Shown: positions 7,881-17,108, counted from the first letter of the stretch. The stretch is 20,740 nt of DNA from Ruminococcus sp. CAG:254 (GCA_000433635.1 HF997977.1:72492-93231); one strand, 5' to 3'. The notes: generated by a model not told the origin, from the sequence alone. Numbers and translations are program-made.

Positions 7881-9848
7881 ATGAAGAAGAAACTCAGACA
7901 TATTTTGCTGTTGATTACAGGCATTTTAACACTATTGAGCATAGCTGTGCCGCTGGTTGCCACAACACTTTTGTATGGCTCTTGCCGGACTGCTCTGCTA
8001 TTTGTGCCAGCATTGCTGCTGAGTATTCTATTTGTTGTGCAGTTGTTTTTTGTTTTTCGCAGGCGATACCCTTTGAATCGGCTGCGGACAGATATGAGCA
8101 GTGCAGAAACCCCCGTTCTGGAGCAGTTGACCGTTCCAGTCGTACTGGTGCAGGAAAACGGCGATGTATTCTGGTATAATACACAGTTTGCGAAACAGAT
8201 TTTACAGGATGCCGGAAAGGGCAAACAACTGATTCAACGCTTGCTGCATCTGCATACCTATGCCGCTCAGCAGCAAGATCAAATCGTGGAATTTCAGGAT
8301 CGAAGTTACAAGATTCACAGTATGTCTTGTGCAGCTCAGAAAGATACCCCCGCATTGCACGCATTTCAGTTTAATGATGTGACCGAATTGCTGCAATGGA
8401 AGCGAGATTTTGCGAGTGCAAAGCCCTGTGTTTTGATTCTGGTGATTGACAGCTACGATGATATTTTGCAGTATGCCAAGGAGAGCGAAAAGGCACAAGT
8501 TTCTGCGGAAGTGGAAAAGGTGCTGGAATCGTTTATGACAGGCACAAATGGCATTATTCGGAAGATTGAAAATGATATGTTCTATGCTGTGGTAGAAACT
8601 CGTCACCTGCGGGTGATGATGCAGGAAAAGTTCAAGGTTTTGGACGATGCCCGAAAAATTCTGGTCAATGGCAGAATTCATATTACGTTTTCGATTGGCG
8701 TTGGATTCGGAGCGAATTCGCTCGAAGAGAGCGAAAAATTTGCTCATCAGTCGCTGGATATGGCATTGGGACGAGGCGGTGACCAAGCAGCTGTGAAGAC
8801 GGAAAACGGTTTTTGCTTTTTTGGCGGAACGTCTAAGGGCGTAGAAAAGAAGTCCAAGACAAAGATTCGTTCTGTTGCAACCGCATTGCAAGAACTGATT
8901 GAAAATGCAGATCAGATTTTCCTGATGGGGCATCGGTTTGGCGATTTGGATGCAATTGGTTCTGCCTGCGGACTGGCTGGAGCAATTGATATGATGAAAA
9001 AGCCCGTTTCCATTGTCGTAAATCAGAAGAATTGTCTGGCGAATCAGTTGATTCAGTATATGAAAAAATCGGAACGTCCGCCGGAGTTCATCGAACCGGA
9101 AGAGGCAATGGAACGAGTCAGCAGTAACAGCCTGCTGATTGTCGTAGACACCCACAACAAGGACATCCTCGAAAGTGTCGAATTATATGAAGCCTGCCGT
9201 TATGTGGCAGTCATTGACCATCATCGAAAGAATGTCAACTTTATTGAAAATGCAGTCCTGTTCCACCATGAACCGTATGCCTCTTCGGCATCGGAAATGG
9301 TGACGGAAATCATTCAGTATTTCCGGCTGGACGGCGAAATCCCGGCAGCCAATGCAGATGCACTGCTTGCCGGCATTACCTTAGATACCAAAAATTTTGT
9401 CATGCGTACCGGTGTGCGGACGTTTGAAGCAGCGGCTTATCTGCGGAAGATTGGGGCGGATACCATTCAGGTAAAATCCCTGTTCTCCAGCACGATTTCC
9501 ATGTATCAAATGCGTTCGCAGATTGTGGCACATGCTGAAATTTATCATAAAAGTGCTATTTCCGCCGTGAAAATGCAGGATGCGGACACTCGTGTTCTGG
9601 CAGCACAGGCAGCCGATGAGCTGCTGAGTATTCAAGGCGTAGAGGCATCCTTCGTATTATTTCCGGATCAGAATGGATTCAGTATTTCTGCCCGTTCTCT
9701 GGGCGGAATGAATGTACAGCTGATTATGGAAGAGCTAGGCGGCGGCGGCCATCAGACCATGGCAGCCACACAGATTGCCGGCGTAACCTTACAGGAAGCA
9801 AAGGAACGGCTCTTGCAGGTACTGGAAGCATACGAAGAAAAGAAATAA
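7881..9848 (+). CDS. gdpP: Cyclic-di-AMP phosphodiesterase GdpP
   Basis: A membrane phosphodiesterase that hydrolyses c-di-AMP to pApA, affecting osmotic balance, cell-wall stress and beta-lactam tolerance. The 655 residues follow the GdpP plan: two membrane helices (about 7-30 and 38-58), a PAS-like region (about 80-170), a degenerate GGDEF domain (about 180-305, with IRKIENDMFY instead of GGDEF) ending in the typical GRGGDQ (297-302), then DHH and DHHA1 domains. Catalytic residues seen are HRFGDLD (351-357), VVDTH (421-425), IDHH (446-449), LDT (501-503) and GGGGHQ (620-625). The ATG follows ACGGGGAG by 8 nt. The neighbours rplI and dnaB match the B. subtilis gdpP-rplI-dnaC order, which supports the call strongly. 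Confidence 0.95.
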   Translation: MKKKLRHILLLITGILTLLSIAVPLVATTLLYGSCRTALLFVPALLLSILFVVQLFFVFRRRYPLNRLRTDMSSAETPVLEQLTVPVVLVQENGDVFWYNTQFAKQILQDAGKGKQLIQRLLHLHTYAAQQQDQIVEFQDRSYKIHSMSCAAQKDTPALHAFQFNDVTELLQWKRDFASAKPCVLILVIDSYDDILQYAKESEKAQVSAEVEKVLESFMTGTNGIIRKIENDMFYAVVETRHLRVMMQEKFKVLDDARKILVNGRIHITFSIGVGFGANSLEESEKFAHQSLDMALGRGGDQAAVKTENGFCFFGGTSKGVEKKSKTKIRSVATALQELIENADQIFLMGHRFGDLDAIGSACGLAGAIDMMKKPVSIVVNQKNCLANQLIQYMKKSERPPEFIEPEEAMERVSSNSLLIVVDTHNKDILESVELYEACRYVAVIDHHRKNVNFIENAVLFHHEPYASSASEMVTEIIQYFRLDGEIPAANADALLAGITLDTKNFVMRTGVRTFEAAAYLRKIGADTIQVKSLFSSTISMYQMRSQIVAHAEIYHKSAISAVKMQDADTRVLAAQAADELLSIQGVEASFVLFPDQNGFSISARSLGGMNVQLIMEELGGGGHQTMAATQIAGVTLQEAKERLLQVLEAYEEKK

Positions 9849-9869
9849 CAGAAAGGCAGGAGAATTTTT

Positions 9870-10316
9870 ATGAAGGTCATCTTTTTACAGGATGTCAAAG
9901 GCTCTGGAAAAAAGGGCGAAGTGAAGAATGTAGCAGACGGATATGCACGCAATATGCTGCTGAAAAAGGGCTTAGCTATGGAAGCAACTCCGAAGGCATT
10001 GTCAGAACTGGCAGGCAAGCAGTCTTCCGCAGCCCATAAGATTGATGTAGAAAAGCAGCAGGCACAGGAAACCGCAGATTTGCTGAACGGAAAGACGGTC
10101 AAGGCAACTGCAAAGGCTGGCAACGGCGGACGGTTGTTCGGTGCAATAACTGCCGGAAACATTGCCGACCTCATCGCCCAGCAGTACGGCTGCAAGGTCG
10201 ATAAGAAGCGGATTTCTCTGAAGACGGACATCAAGAACTTCGGTACTTATGAAGCAGAAATCCGGTTGTATGCAGGCATCTTGGCAAAAGTAACCGTAGA
10301 AGTCGGTGAAGCATAA
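9870..10316 (+). CDS. rplI: 50S ribosomal protein L9
   Basis: Binds 23S rRNA at the base of the L1 stalk and helps maintain reading frame. The 148 residues match the usual length. The conserved N-terminal domain is MKVIFLQDVKGSGKKGEVKN with YARNMLLKKGLA, then a long helix and a C-terminal domain containing NGGRLFGAIT and KRISL. AGGAG is 7 nt before the ATG. It sits 21 bp after gdpP and 94 bp before dnaB, and is probably co-transcribed with both. Confidence 0.97.
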   Translation: MKVIFLQDVKGSGKKGEVKNVADGYARNMLLKKGLAMEATPKALSELAGKQSSAAHKIDVEKQQAQETADLLNGKTVKATAKAGNGGRLFGAITAGNIADLIAQQYGCKVDKKRISLKTDIKNFGTYEAEIRLYAGILAKVTVEVGEA

Positions 10317-10341
10317 GCTGTTTGACGGATAAAACCAACAG

Positions 10342-10368
10342 GTATGGGCGGACATCGTTCGCCCGTAT
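10342..10368 (+). terminator. Weak hairpin between rplI and dnaB
   Basis: GTATGGGCG (10342-10350) pairs with CGCCCGTAT (10360-10368) through a 9-nt loop, with two G-U wobbles. It is followed by CTTATTTAT rather than a clean T-run, so it is more likely a partial terminator or RNA processing site than a full stop. Confidence 0.4.
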
Positions 10369-10410
10369 CTTATTTATACGATAGAAGAGGATGGAAAAGA
10401 GGAGGTAAGG

Positions 10411-11757
10411 ATGGCACAGGAATTCGAGCAAGTCGACCAAACCGAATTACCGTACAGTCTGGAAGCAGAACAGACCATTTTGGGTTCGATTTTTGTTGAT
10501 GCATCTGTATTATCTGTTGTCTTAGAGCGAATCAAGCCGGACAGTTTTTTCAATGAACAGCATAAAGCCTTGTTTCAGATTATCATGCAAATGTTTACAT
10601 CTGGAGAAAAAATTGATATTGTCACGGTTTTGAATGCAGCGATGGCAGGGCATATTTTTGACACGGCTGCCGAGGGACGTGCTTATCTGGGGGCATTGGT
10701 CGATTTAGTGCCGTCCGTTGCCAATGTTGAGAGTTACTGCAAGATTGTCGAAGAAAAATATTACATCCGCAGTCTGGCATTTGCCGCCCGTTCCATCTTA
10801 CAGGACATCCAAACAGGGGAACAAAGTGCACAAATGCTGCTGGATGCAGCGGAGCAACGTATTTTTGAGATTCGGCAGGGGAAAGATACACAGGGCATGG
10901 TAAAAATCGGGGATGCAATTTGTGGTGCTTATGACCACATTGGAAAGATTGCAGGCCCGGACAAGGAAAAATATGTTGGTGCTCGCACCGGATTTCAGCA
11001 CTTGGACACGATTATGTCCGGCTTGAATCGGTCGGACTTGATTTTGATTGCAGCCCGTCCGGGTATGGGAAAAACGTCCTTTGCGATGAATATCGCAACG
11101 CATGTTGCCCGACACAGTGACCGGGAAGTGGCGGTTTTTTCCTTGGAAATGTCCAAAGAACAAATTGCAACCCGACTGCTCTCCACGGAAGCTCTAGTGG
11201 ATTCCAACAAATTGCGGAGCGGATTCTTGACCAGTGACGACTGGGTGCGGTTGGCAACCAGTGCTGGGGTTTTGAGTGGGTTGCCGATGTATATTGATGA
11301 TACTGCTGGCATTACTGCCCAGCAAATTAAAGCCAAACTGCGGCGAATGAAAAATGTTGGATTGGTCGTGATTGACTATCTGCAATTGATGACCTCCACG
11401 CTGCGGACAGATAACCGTGTATTGGTCATCTCTGAAATCACCCGACAGCTGAAAATCATGGCGAAAGAAATGGATGTTCCAGTCATTTTGCTGTCGCAGC
11501 TGTCCCGTGCACCGGAAGGCAGAACAGACAAACGTCCGATGCTGTCAGACTTGCGTGAATCCGGTTCGATTGAGCAGGATGCGGATATTGTATTGTTTTT
11601 ATATCGAGATGCTTATTATAACAAGGAGAGTCCGACTCCGAACATTTCAGAATGTATTGTTGCAAAGAATCGGCACGGAAATACAGGAACAGTTAAAATG
11701 ATTTGGGACGGACAGTTTACTCGGTTCTCGAATATGGAGATGCAGCATGAAACATAA
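10411..11757 (+). CDS. dnaB: Replicative DNA helicase DnaB
   Basis: Hexameric 5'-3' helicase at the replication fork (called DnaC in B. subtilis). Its 448 residues match family length. The N-terminal domain contains LPYSLEAEQTILGSI (13-27). The RecA-like C-terminal domain carries Walker A ARPGMGKTS (215-223), VFSLEMSKEQ (242-251), Walker B VVIDYLQLM (319-327), the LSQLSRAPE region (361-369) and SDLRESGSIEQDAD (379-392). No intein interrupts the conserved motifs. GAGGAGG precedes the ATG. The last 11 bases overlap the start of tilS, so the two are probably translationally coupled. Confidence 0.97.
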   Translation: MAQEFEQVDQTELPYSLEAEQTILGSIFVDASVLSVVLERIKPDSFFNEQHKALFQIIMQMFTSGEKIDIVTVLNAAMAGHIFDTAAEGRAYLGALVDLVPSVANVESYCKIVEEKYYIRSLAFAARSILQDIQTGEQSAQMLLDAAEQRIFEIRQGKDTQGMVKIGDAICGAYDHIGKIAGPDKEKYVGARTGFQHLDTIMSGLNRSDLILIAARPGMGKTSFAMNIATHVARHSDREVAVFSLEMSKEQIATRLLSTEALVDSNKLRSGFLTSDDWVRLATSAGVLSGLPMYIDDTAGITAQQIKAKLRRMKNVGLVVIDYLQLMTSTLRTDNRVLVISEITRQLKIMAKEMDVPVILLSQLSRAPEGRTDKRPMLSDLRESGSIEQDADIVLFLYRDAYYNKESPTPNISECIVAKNRHGNTGTVKMIWDGQFTRFSNMEMQHET

Positions 11758-13210
11758 GGAAACGCTGCCGGAGCAGGTGCAGGCATTTTTGCAGGAACAA
11801 CAGATGGTACAGGCAGGGGATACGGTTTGTTGTGCCCTGTCAGGCGGTGCAGATAGTGTTTGTCTGCTGCGATGTCTGTTGGAATTGGCAGAGCCGCTCC
11901 ACCTCACCATCACCGCTGTGCACGTCAATCACCAGTTGCGAGGAGCGGAAAGTGAACGGGATGCGGCTTTTTGCGAAGCTCTCTGCACCCGTTGGAATGT
12001 TCCATTGCATATGGTGCGGTGTGATGTAAACGCTTATGCGGAACAGCACCACGCCTCCATTGAAACTGCTGCCAGAGCTTGCCGCTATGCGGCATTTTCT
12101 GCAATTCCGGCAAATCACATTGCAACTGCACACACTGCCTCAGACAACTTGGAAACGATGCTGCATCGTCTGATTCGGGGCAGTGGTCTGCGAGGACTGG
12201 CAGGGATTCCAGCCGTTCGGGAACGCTATATTCGCCCCTTGCTGACGGTGACACGGGCAGACGTAGAAGCGTATCTGCAAACACTGGGGCAAGATTATGT
12301 GACGGACAGCACGAATGAAACCGATGCGTACACCCGCAATCAGATCCGCCACCAGTTGATTCCAATATTAAAGCAGTTGAATCCCTCGTTGGAGCAAACT
12401 TCTATTGGAATGTTGCAGGTGTTGCGGAGTGAGCAGGATTATCTGCGGCAGCAGACGGAATACTGTTTTCAACAGCATATGACCGCAGCCGGAACGCTTT
12501 CCGGTTTGCTGGAGGAACATCCTGCGATGCAGCAGCGTTGTATCATTCAATTGTTGGAGCAGTTCCAAATTTCCTATCAAGCAGACCGGATTGCTCGGTT
12601 ACAACGCTTATTGCAAACGGGCGGAAAATGCAACTTGAATGCGGACTATGATGCAGTTGCAAAAAACGGCAGTCTTTCCATTCAAAAACGGGTGACATTG
12701 CCAGAACCTGTGAAACCAAAAATTTTACACGAAGGCGAGAATCAAATTTTTTCCGGTTTTCTTGTAAAAGCAAGGATGGTTTCATGGGAAAATATGCGAA
12801 ATCCTCTAATTGTTCATAAAAAGTTATCAAAAATACACTTAGATTATGATAAAATAAGGGGTGTGATTCTTTTGCGTGGGCGACAATACGGCGATCATGT
12901 GCAGTTTGCTGGACATCGTACGGTTGCTTCTGTAAAGAAACAGATTCAGAAACAAGTTCCGCCGGAGAGAAGGCAGAATCTGCACTTCTTGGCGGATGAA
13001 GCAGGAACGATTTTTGCGGAATTTTTAGGGGTTGCAGCACGGGTTGCACCAACCGCAGAAACCACGCATGTTCTGGAACTGGAAATGATACAGGAGCAAA
13101 CGAGGTTAGAACAACTGCCGGAATCATCGTTGGGCTTGCCACGAAAAACAGAAAACGGGGAAACCAGTTTGAAAGAATGGAGTGAACAATTTGACACCAA
13201 AGAAAAGTAA
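11747..13210 (+). CDS. tilS: tRNA(Ile)-lysidine synthase
   Basis: Joins lysine to C34 of the CAU-anticodon tRNA-Ile using ATP, so that the tRNA reads AUA; essential in most bacteria. The 487 residues show the PP-loop ALSGGADSV (30-38), VHVNHQLRG, ATAHTASDNLETMLHRLIRGSGLRGLAG, and a TilS C-terminal domain around GRQYGDHVQFAGHRTVASVKK. The start overlaps dnaB by 11 nt. The end overlaps ftsH by 20 to 29 nt depending on the ftsH start. An AT-rich patch (about 12770-12870) lies between the catalytic and C-terminal parts, with an in-frame TTG (12872) behind AAGGGG. The hpt gene, often found between tilS and ftsH in Firmicutes, is missing here. Confidence 0.93.
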   Translation: MKHKETLPEQVQAFLQEQQMVQAGDTVCCALSGGADSVCLLRCLLELAEPLHLTITAVHVNHQLRGAESERDAAFCEALCTRWNVPLHMVRCDVNAYAEQHHASIETAARACRYAAFSAIPANHIATAHTASDNLETMLHRLIRGSGLRGLAGIPAVRERYIRPLLTVTRADVEAYLQTLGQDYVTDSTNETDAYTRNQIRHQLIPILKQLNPSLEQTSIGMLQVLRSEQDYLRQQTEYCFQQHMTAAGTLSGLLEEHPAMQQRCIIQLLEQFQISYQADRIARLQRLLQTGGKCNLNADYDAVAKNGSLSIQKRVTLPEPVKPKILHEGENQIFSGFLVKARMVSWENMRNPLIVHKKLSKIHLDYDKIRGVILLRGRQYGDHVQFAGHRTVASVKKQIQKQVPPERRQNLHFLADEAGTIFAEFLGVAARVAPTAETTHVLELEMIQEQTRLEQLPESSLGLPRKTENGETSLKEWSEQFDTKEK

Positions 13211-15104
13211 GGGCATTGGAGCGTATTTGCTGGTCGTTGTATTGCTGTTGCTGGGCGTATTTTTCATTACGCAAAATATCGGCGGAAAAGAAAATGATAC
13301 TCAGTATTCCGAAATCATGAATTATTTTGATGACTATGATGTCAAGAAATATACCTTGAATTTGGGAAATGGACAGCTGAAAATGACCCTGCAAGACAAC
13401 CGCACCATCACCTATGAAGTGCCGTATATCAGCGGCTTTCTGGATGATGTGAAGGACTACCGACAGGAATATAATGCCAAACATCCAGATGCCCCGTTGC
13501 AGATGGACTATTACAAGATGAAAGATTCCTCTTGGATCTGGACGCTGCTGCCAACGATTTTACTGTTGGTCATGGGAATTTTGCTGTTTGTCTTTATGAT
13601 GCGGCAGGCAAACGGCGGCGGAAAGTATACGTCTTTTGGCAAGGCAAATATCAAGAATCAGGCAAACACCCGAAAGGCAACATTTGCAGATGTTGCCGGA
13701 GCAGATGAAGAAAAGCACGAACTCGAAGAAATTGTAGACTTTCTGAAGAACCCGAAGAAATACACTGAAATCGGGGCAAGAATTCCGAAGGGTGTTCTGT
13801 TGCTCGGACCTCCAGGAACGGGGAAAACCTTGCTGGCAAGAGCCGTTGCCGGAGAAGCAGGCTGCCCATTCTTCTCTATTTCTGGTTCGGATTTCGTAGA
13901 AATGTTTGTCGGTGTTGGTGCATCCCGTGTGCGGGACTTGTTTGAACAGGCAAAGAAAAATGCTCCGTCCATCATTTTCATCGATGAAATTGATGCAGTT
14001 GGTCGGCACAGAGGTGCTGGACTGGGCGGCGGACACGATGAACGGGAACAGACCTTGAACCAGTTGCTGGTAGAAATGGACGGCTTTACAGGAAAAGATA
14101 ATGTCATTGTCATTGCAGCCACCAACCGGAGAGATATTCTCGACCCAGCTTTGCTGCGTCCGGGTCGGTTTGACCGCCAAATCGTTGTTGGTTATCCAGA
14201 TGTAAAGGGCAGAGAAGCTATTTTGCGTGTGCACACGAAAAAGCGTCCACTTGCACCAGATGTAGACTTGGCAACGATTGCAAAATCTACAGTCGGTTTT
14301 ACAGGTGCAGACTTGGAAAACTTAGTCAACGAAGCCTCCTTGCTGGCAGCTCGCCAGAACAAGCGTGCGATTACCATGCAGGAAATTCAGGAAGCAACCA
14401 TCAAGGTCATTGCAGGGCCGGAAAAGAAGTCGCATAAGGTTTCGGAAAAGGAAAAGCGGCTGACCGCTTACCACGAAGCAGGGCACGCAGTCTGCACATA
14501 CTATTGCGACCATCAGGACAAAGTGCATCAGGTTTCCATCATCCCGAGAGGAATGGCAGGCGGCTATACAATGTCCCTGCCGGAACAGGATAAATCCTTT
14601 GTCAGCAAGACGGAAATGGAAGAAAACATTGTCACCTTGCTGGGCGGTCGTGTTGCAGAACAGTTGGTTTTGGATGACATTTCAACAGGTGCATCCAACG
14701 ACTTGGAACGGGCAACCGCAACCGCTCGGAAGATGGTCACTCGTTATGGTTTCAGCAAGAAGCTTGGGCCAATTGTCTATGGCAACGACCAGAACGAAGT
14801 ATTCTTAGGAAAGGACTTGGGTTCTTCCAGAGATTATTCTGACCGGGTAGCTGGAGAAATTGATGACGAAGTACGCAACATTGTAGAAACTGCTTACCAG
14901 AAAGCAACCATTTTGTTGCAGGCACATATGGATCAGTTGCATTTGTTATCAAAGTACTTGATTCTGCATGAGAAGATTGAGCGGGATGACTTTGAAAAGC
15001 TGATGCAAGGCAAGATGGAAGCATCTGCATTTGAAGAACAGCCAACAGCACCACAGCAGCCGGAATCTTCTTCCGAAGAACAGAATCTGCCGGAACAGGA
15101 ATAA
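13191..15104 (+). CDS. ftsH: ATP-dependent zinc metalloprotease FtsH
   Basis: Membrane-anchored AAA+ protease that degrades misfolded membrane proteins and unstable regulators. Counting from TTG 13191 there are 637 residues: a membrane helix at about 9-27, an extracytoplasmic domain, a second helix at about 117-137, then AAA+ with Walker A GPPGTGKT (206-213), Walker B IIFIDEIDA (261-269), the SRH arginine finger in RPGRFDR (323-329), and the zinc protease site HEAGH (428-432). The tail is rich in Glu, Gln and Pro. The start is uncertain: GTG at 13182 is in frame, but GGAG at 13179-13182 is 8 nt before the TTG at 13191 and none fits the GTG. It is last in the operon, overlaps tilS, and is followed by a strong terminator. 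Confidence 0.95.
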   Translation: MTPKKSKGIGAYLLVVVLLLLGVFFITQNIGGKENDTQYSEIMNYFDDYDVKKYTLNLGNGQLKMTLQDNRTITYEVPYISGFLDDVKDYRQEYNAKHPDAPLQMDYYKMKDSSWIWTLLPTILLLVMGILLFVFMMRQANGGGKYTSFGKANIKNQANTRKATFADVAGADEEKHELEEIVDFLKNPKKYTEIGARIPKGVLLLGPPGTGKTLLARAVAGEAGCPFFSISGSDFVEMFVGVGASRVRDLFEQAKKNAPSIIFIDEIDAVGRHRGAGLGGGHDEREQTLNQLLVEMDGFTGKDNVIVIAATNRRDILDPALLRPGRFDRQIVVGYPDVKGREAILRVHTKKRPLAPDVDLATIAKSTVGFTGADLENLVNEASLLAARQNKRAITMQEIQEATIKVIAGPEKKSHKVSEKEKRLTAYHEAGHAVCTYYCDHQDKVHQVSIIPRGMAGGYTMSLPEQDKSFVSKTEMEENIVTLLGGRVAEQLVLDDISTGASNDLERATATARKMVTRYGFSKKLGPIVYGNDQNEVFLGKDLGSSRDYSDRVAGEIDDEVRNIVETAYQKATILLQAHMDQLHLLSKYLILHEKIERDDFEKLMQGKMEASAFEEQPTAPQQPESSSEEQNLPEQE

Positions 15105-15123
15105 AATAATTCTTACAAAAAAC

Positions 15124-15163
15124 AAACGAGCAGGAACTCAAAATAGAGAGTTCCTGCTCGTTT
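15124..15163. terminator. Strong bidirectional terminator between ftsH and the PH-domain operon
   Basis: A 16-bp perfect stem (15124-15139 with 15148-15163, core CGAGCAGGAACTC) with an 8-nt loop. The plus strand reads into TTTTG and the minus strand into a T-rich tract (15110-15123 complement). It serves both converging operons. Confidence 0.93.
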
Positions 15164-15172
15164 TGTATGCAT

Positions 15173-16639
15173 TTAAAGGTCTTTCATTTGTTCGAGTTCG
15201 GCGAGAATCTGCTGCCAAACGCTTTCGGATACGCCTGTCAATTTGTGGCGATGCATGGTTTTTCCCTGTAGGTAGAAGAATACATTGCAAAGTCCACATT
15301 TTCTGCCGGTTTTCGTGCGGGTTACTTGAATGCTGGCAATGTTGGTTGCCGGGGCAACAATGGTATGAAAGACGAAACCGCTGCTATAGTGCAGATAGAG
15401 TTTTCCGTCTTCCAGCCACATACGGGTTCGCATCGCAGAAACAATCCGAATGAGCAGAAACCAGACGCAGGGAAAAACCAACATCCAGCCCAAAAATGAA
15501 AATCGCACATAAATCGGATAGAAAAAATAGCGTGCCAACGCAATCAGTACCAATACAATGCCCAATAAGAACAACGGCTGCCAGATAAAGAGCCAGAACC
15601 GAAACAAATTGAACGGTTGTTTCGGTTTATTTTTTCCAATGACATTTGGCTGCTGTTTGAGCAGCGGTTGTAAAAAGCGGTCTGCATGCGATTTTTGCAG
15701 CAAGGGCATTAACACGGGCAGTTCGTTTTTCTGATTGCCGTAGCCCGGACAGCTGATATGAACCGACATCAGATGCAATAACTTCATCATGAGATTTTGC
15801 CGAATGTCAATGTAATTGACTGCCCCTCTCCGCAGGCGGTAGCGATACGGGGAAATCAGCCCACGATGAACGGAAAACGCTTTTCGGTCTGCATAGAATC
15901 GGAATCGACTGTATCGAAGCAAATTTCCAATAAAAGAAATCAGCCATGCCGACAAAATCAAGATGCCAATCGTAATGGCAAGCCGTGGAATGCCCTTAAA
16001 ATAGGTGGCTGCTTGATCCGTCAGTGTCATGAGAAGTTCCTCTGCCTGCAATTCTTCGAGCAAATCTCTGGTAATTCGACCACCTTGAAAAAAAATCGCT
16101 GCTGCATAAACTGCCCCAGATAAGCTACTGGAGAAGAGAAACGAAAATAACAGCAATCGGGAAGTATGTGGTCGATGCATTTTAACGTCTGAAGCAGGTC
16201 GCAGCAGCGGAATGACTTGCCGAATAGCAGCCAAATCCGCTTTATATAAGACCAACTGCATATCTGCTCCGGCGATGTCTTCCGCTCCCGTGTGAATCGA
16301 AACTCGAACCGCTCCGAACGGTCGCAGAAAAAATGCGTGTTCTTCCGTTACAGAAGTAATGCTGGAGCAGGGAATTTCGGTTTCCCGTTTCAGCAGGATT
16401 CCGCTTTGCCGGCGGATGACTTCCGTGTTATACATAAATCCGCAGAAGTACCAGCGAATTGCACCATATGTCAAAATCAACACGCAGATGAGCAGGTCAA
16501 ACCATGCACCATGCAGCCACGCTGCAATTTCTTTCGCAGAGAATGGAAAGAAGTGTGCAGAACGCAGCAGCGGAAAAATCAACAGCCAGAGGTTTTTTGC
16601 CGTGTATCGCAGGATTTTGATGGGGTGTTCATGGAGCAT
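15173..16639 (-). CDS. Membrane protein with bacterial PH (bPH_2) domains, YdbT-like
   Basis: The 488-residue protein alternates membrane helices (about 12-30, 45-65, 162-183, 217-240, 350-370, 382-401) with three cytosolic bacterial PH-type segments (about 66-150, 245-325, 405-485). These show repeated patterns such as NTEVIRRQSGILLKRETEIP, KAFSVHRGLISPYRYRLRRG and GKLYLHYSSGF. This is the architecture of B. subtilis YdbT. The frame is open 21 codons further, but the ATG at 16639 is chosen because AGGAGG lies 6 nt upstream; it overlaps the end of the preceding gene by 11 nt, implying coupling. In Bacillus the ydbS-ydbT pair is a SigW target tied to resistance to antimicrobial peptides; whether that holds here is inference. 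Ligand and function are unknown. Confidence 0.78.
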   Translation of the reverse strand: MLHEHPIKILRYTAKNLWLLIFPLLRSAHFFPFSAKEIAAWLHGAWFDLLICVLILTYGAIRWYFCGFMYNTEVIRRQSGILLKRETEIPCSSITSVTEEHAFFLRPFGAVRVSIHTGAEDIAGADMQLVLYKADLAAIRQVIPLLRPASDVKMHRPHTSRLLLFSFLFSSSLSGAVYAAAIFFQGGRITRDLLEELQAEELLMTLTDQAATYFKGIPRLAITIGILILSAWLISFIGNLLRYSRFRFYADRKAFSVHRGLISPYRYRLRRGAVNYIDIRQNLMMKLLHLMSVHISCPGYGNQKNELPVLMPLLQKSHADRFLQPLLKQQPNVIGKNKPKQPFNLFRFWLFIWQPLFLLGIVLVLIALARYFFYPIYVRFSFLGWMLVFPCVWFLLIRIVSAMRTRMWLEDGKLYLHYSSGFVFHTIVAPATNIASIQVTRTKTGRKCGLCNVFFYLQGKTMHRHKLTGVSESVWQQILAELEQMKDL

Positions 16640-17108
16640 GAGATTCCTCCTGTGCAGCAAGGTAAAATAAATCTGCAAATCGCATACAGAGTTCCGCTGC
16701 ATCCTCTTTTTTGAGAAATAGCAGAATCAGCGTGCTGCCGTAGGCGTGCAGCGGCAGAAAAGTCATTCCCGTATATTTGCAGAACGGCGTTTGCACAATG
16801 GTGCTGCATTGCAGAGCACGCAGCCGCATGCGTTTTTCTCGCCGGATAAAAATGCCGGATATTGAGATGATGTCTTGTTCTGTAATGATATAGCGAGTAT
16901 TGCGAAACCAGAACGGCAGTAAAATAAAGATGCCCAGCAGAGCAGCCAATAGCAATAGCAAACAGATGAGGTTGACAATGCCAGCCGGTACAACTTTTAA
17001 TACATAGCGAACGGCTGCAATTAAAACCAATGCAGTCGGCAGGGCAAGTAGCTGTAGTAGATATTGTGCGTGGGGGTCAGGACGATAGCTTTTTTGTAGA
17101 TGATTCAT
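16629..17108 (-). CDS. Small membrane protein with one bacterial PH domain, YdbS-like
   Basis: A 159-residue protein with two membrane helices (about 15-38 and 44-66), then one bacterial PH domain starting NTRYIITEQDIISISGIFIRREKRM (given in pieces: NTRYIITEQD at 70-79, GIFIRR at 85-90) with the family-typical LRALQCSTIVQTPF at 97-110. GGAGG lies 5 nt before the ATG at 17108; ten further in-frame codons upstream lack a ribosome site. Its stop overlaps the start of the larger PH-domain gene, forming a two-gene operon under the promoter at 17165-17192. The pair most likely acts as a complex in the membrane. No enzymatic motif is visible. Confidence 0.78.
   Translation of the reverse strand: MNHLQKSYRPDPHAQYLLQLLALPTALVLIAAVRYVLKVVPAGIVNLICLLLLLAALLGIFILLPFWFRNTRYIITEQDIISISGIFIRREKRMRLRALQCSTIVQTPFCKYTGMTFLPLHAYGSTLILLFLKKEDAAELCMRFADLFYLAAQEESHAP

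Noticed and set aside
8202..9155. 317-codon open frame on the minus strand
   Set aside because: Antisense to gdpP; composition is that of an antisense shadow, with no start signal.
10342..10368. Full operon terminator between rplI and dnaB
   Set aside because: The stem contains wobbles and no clean T-run follows; dnaB has no clear promoter of its own after it, so read-through is more likely.
12543..13484. 313-codon open frame on the minus strand
   Set aside because: Lies opposite the tilS-ftsH junction; both plus-strand proteins are well conserved across it.
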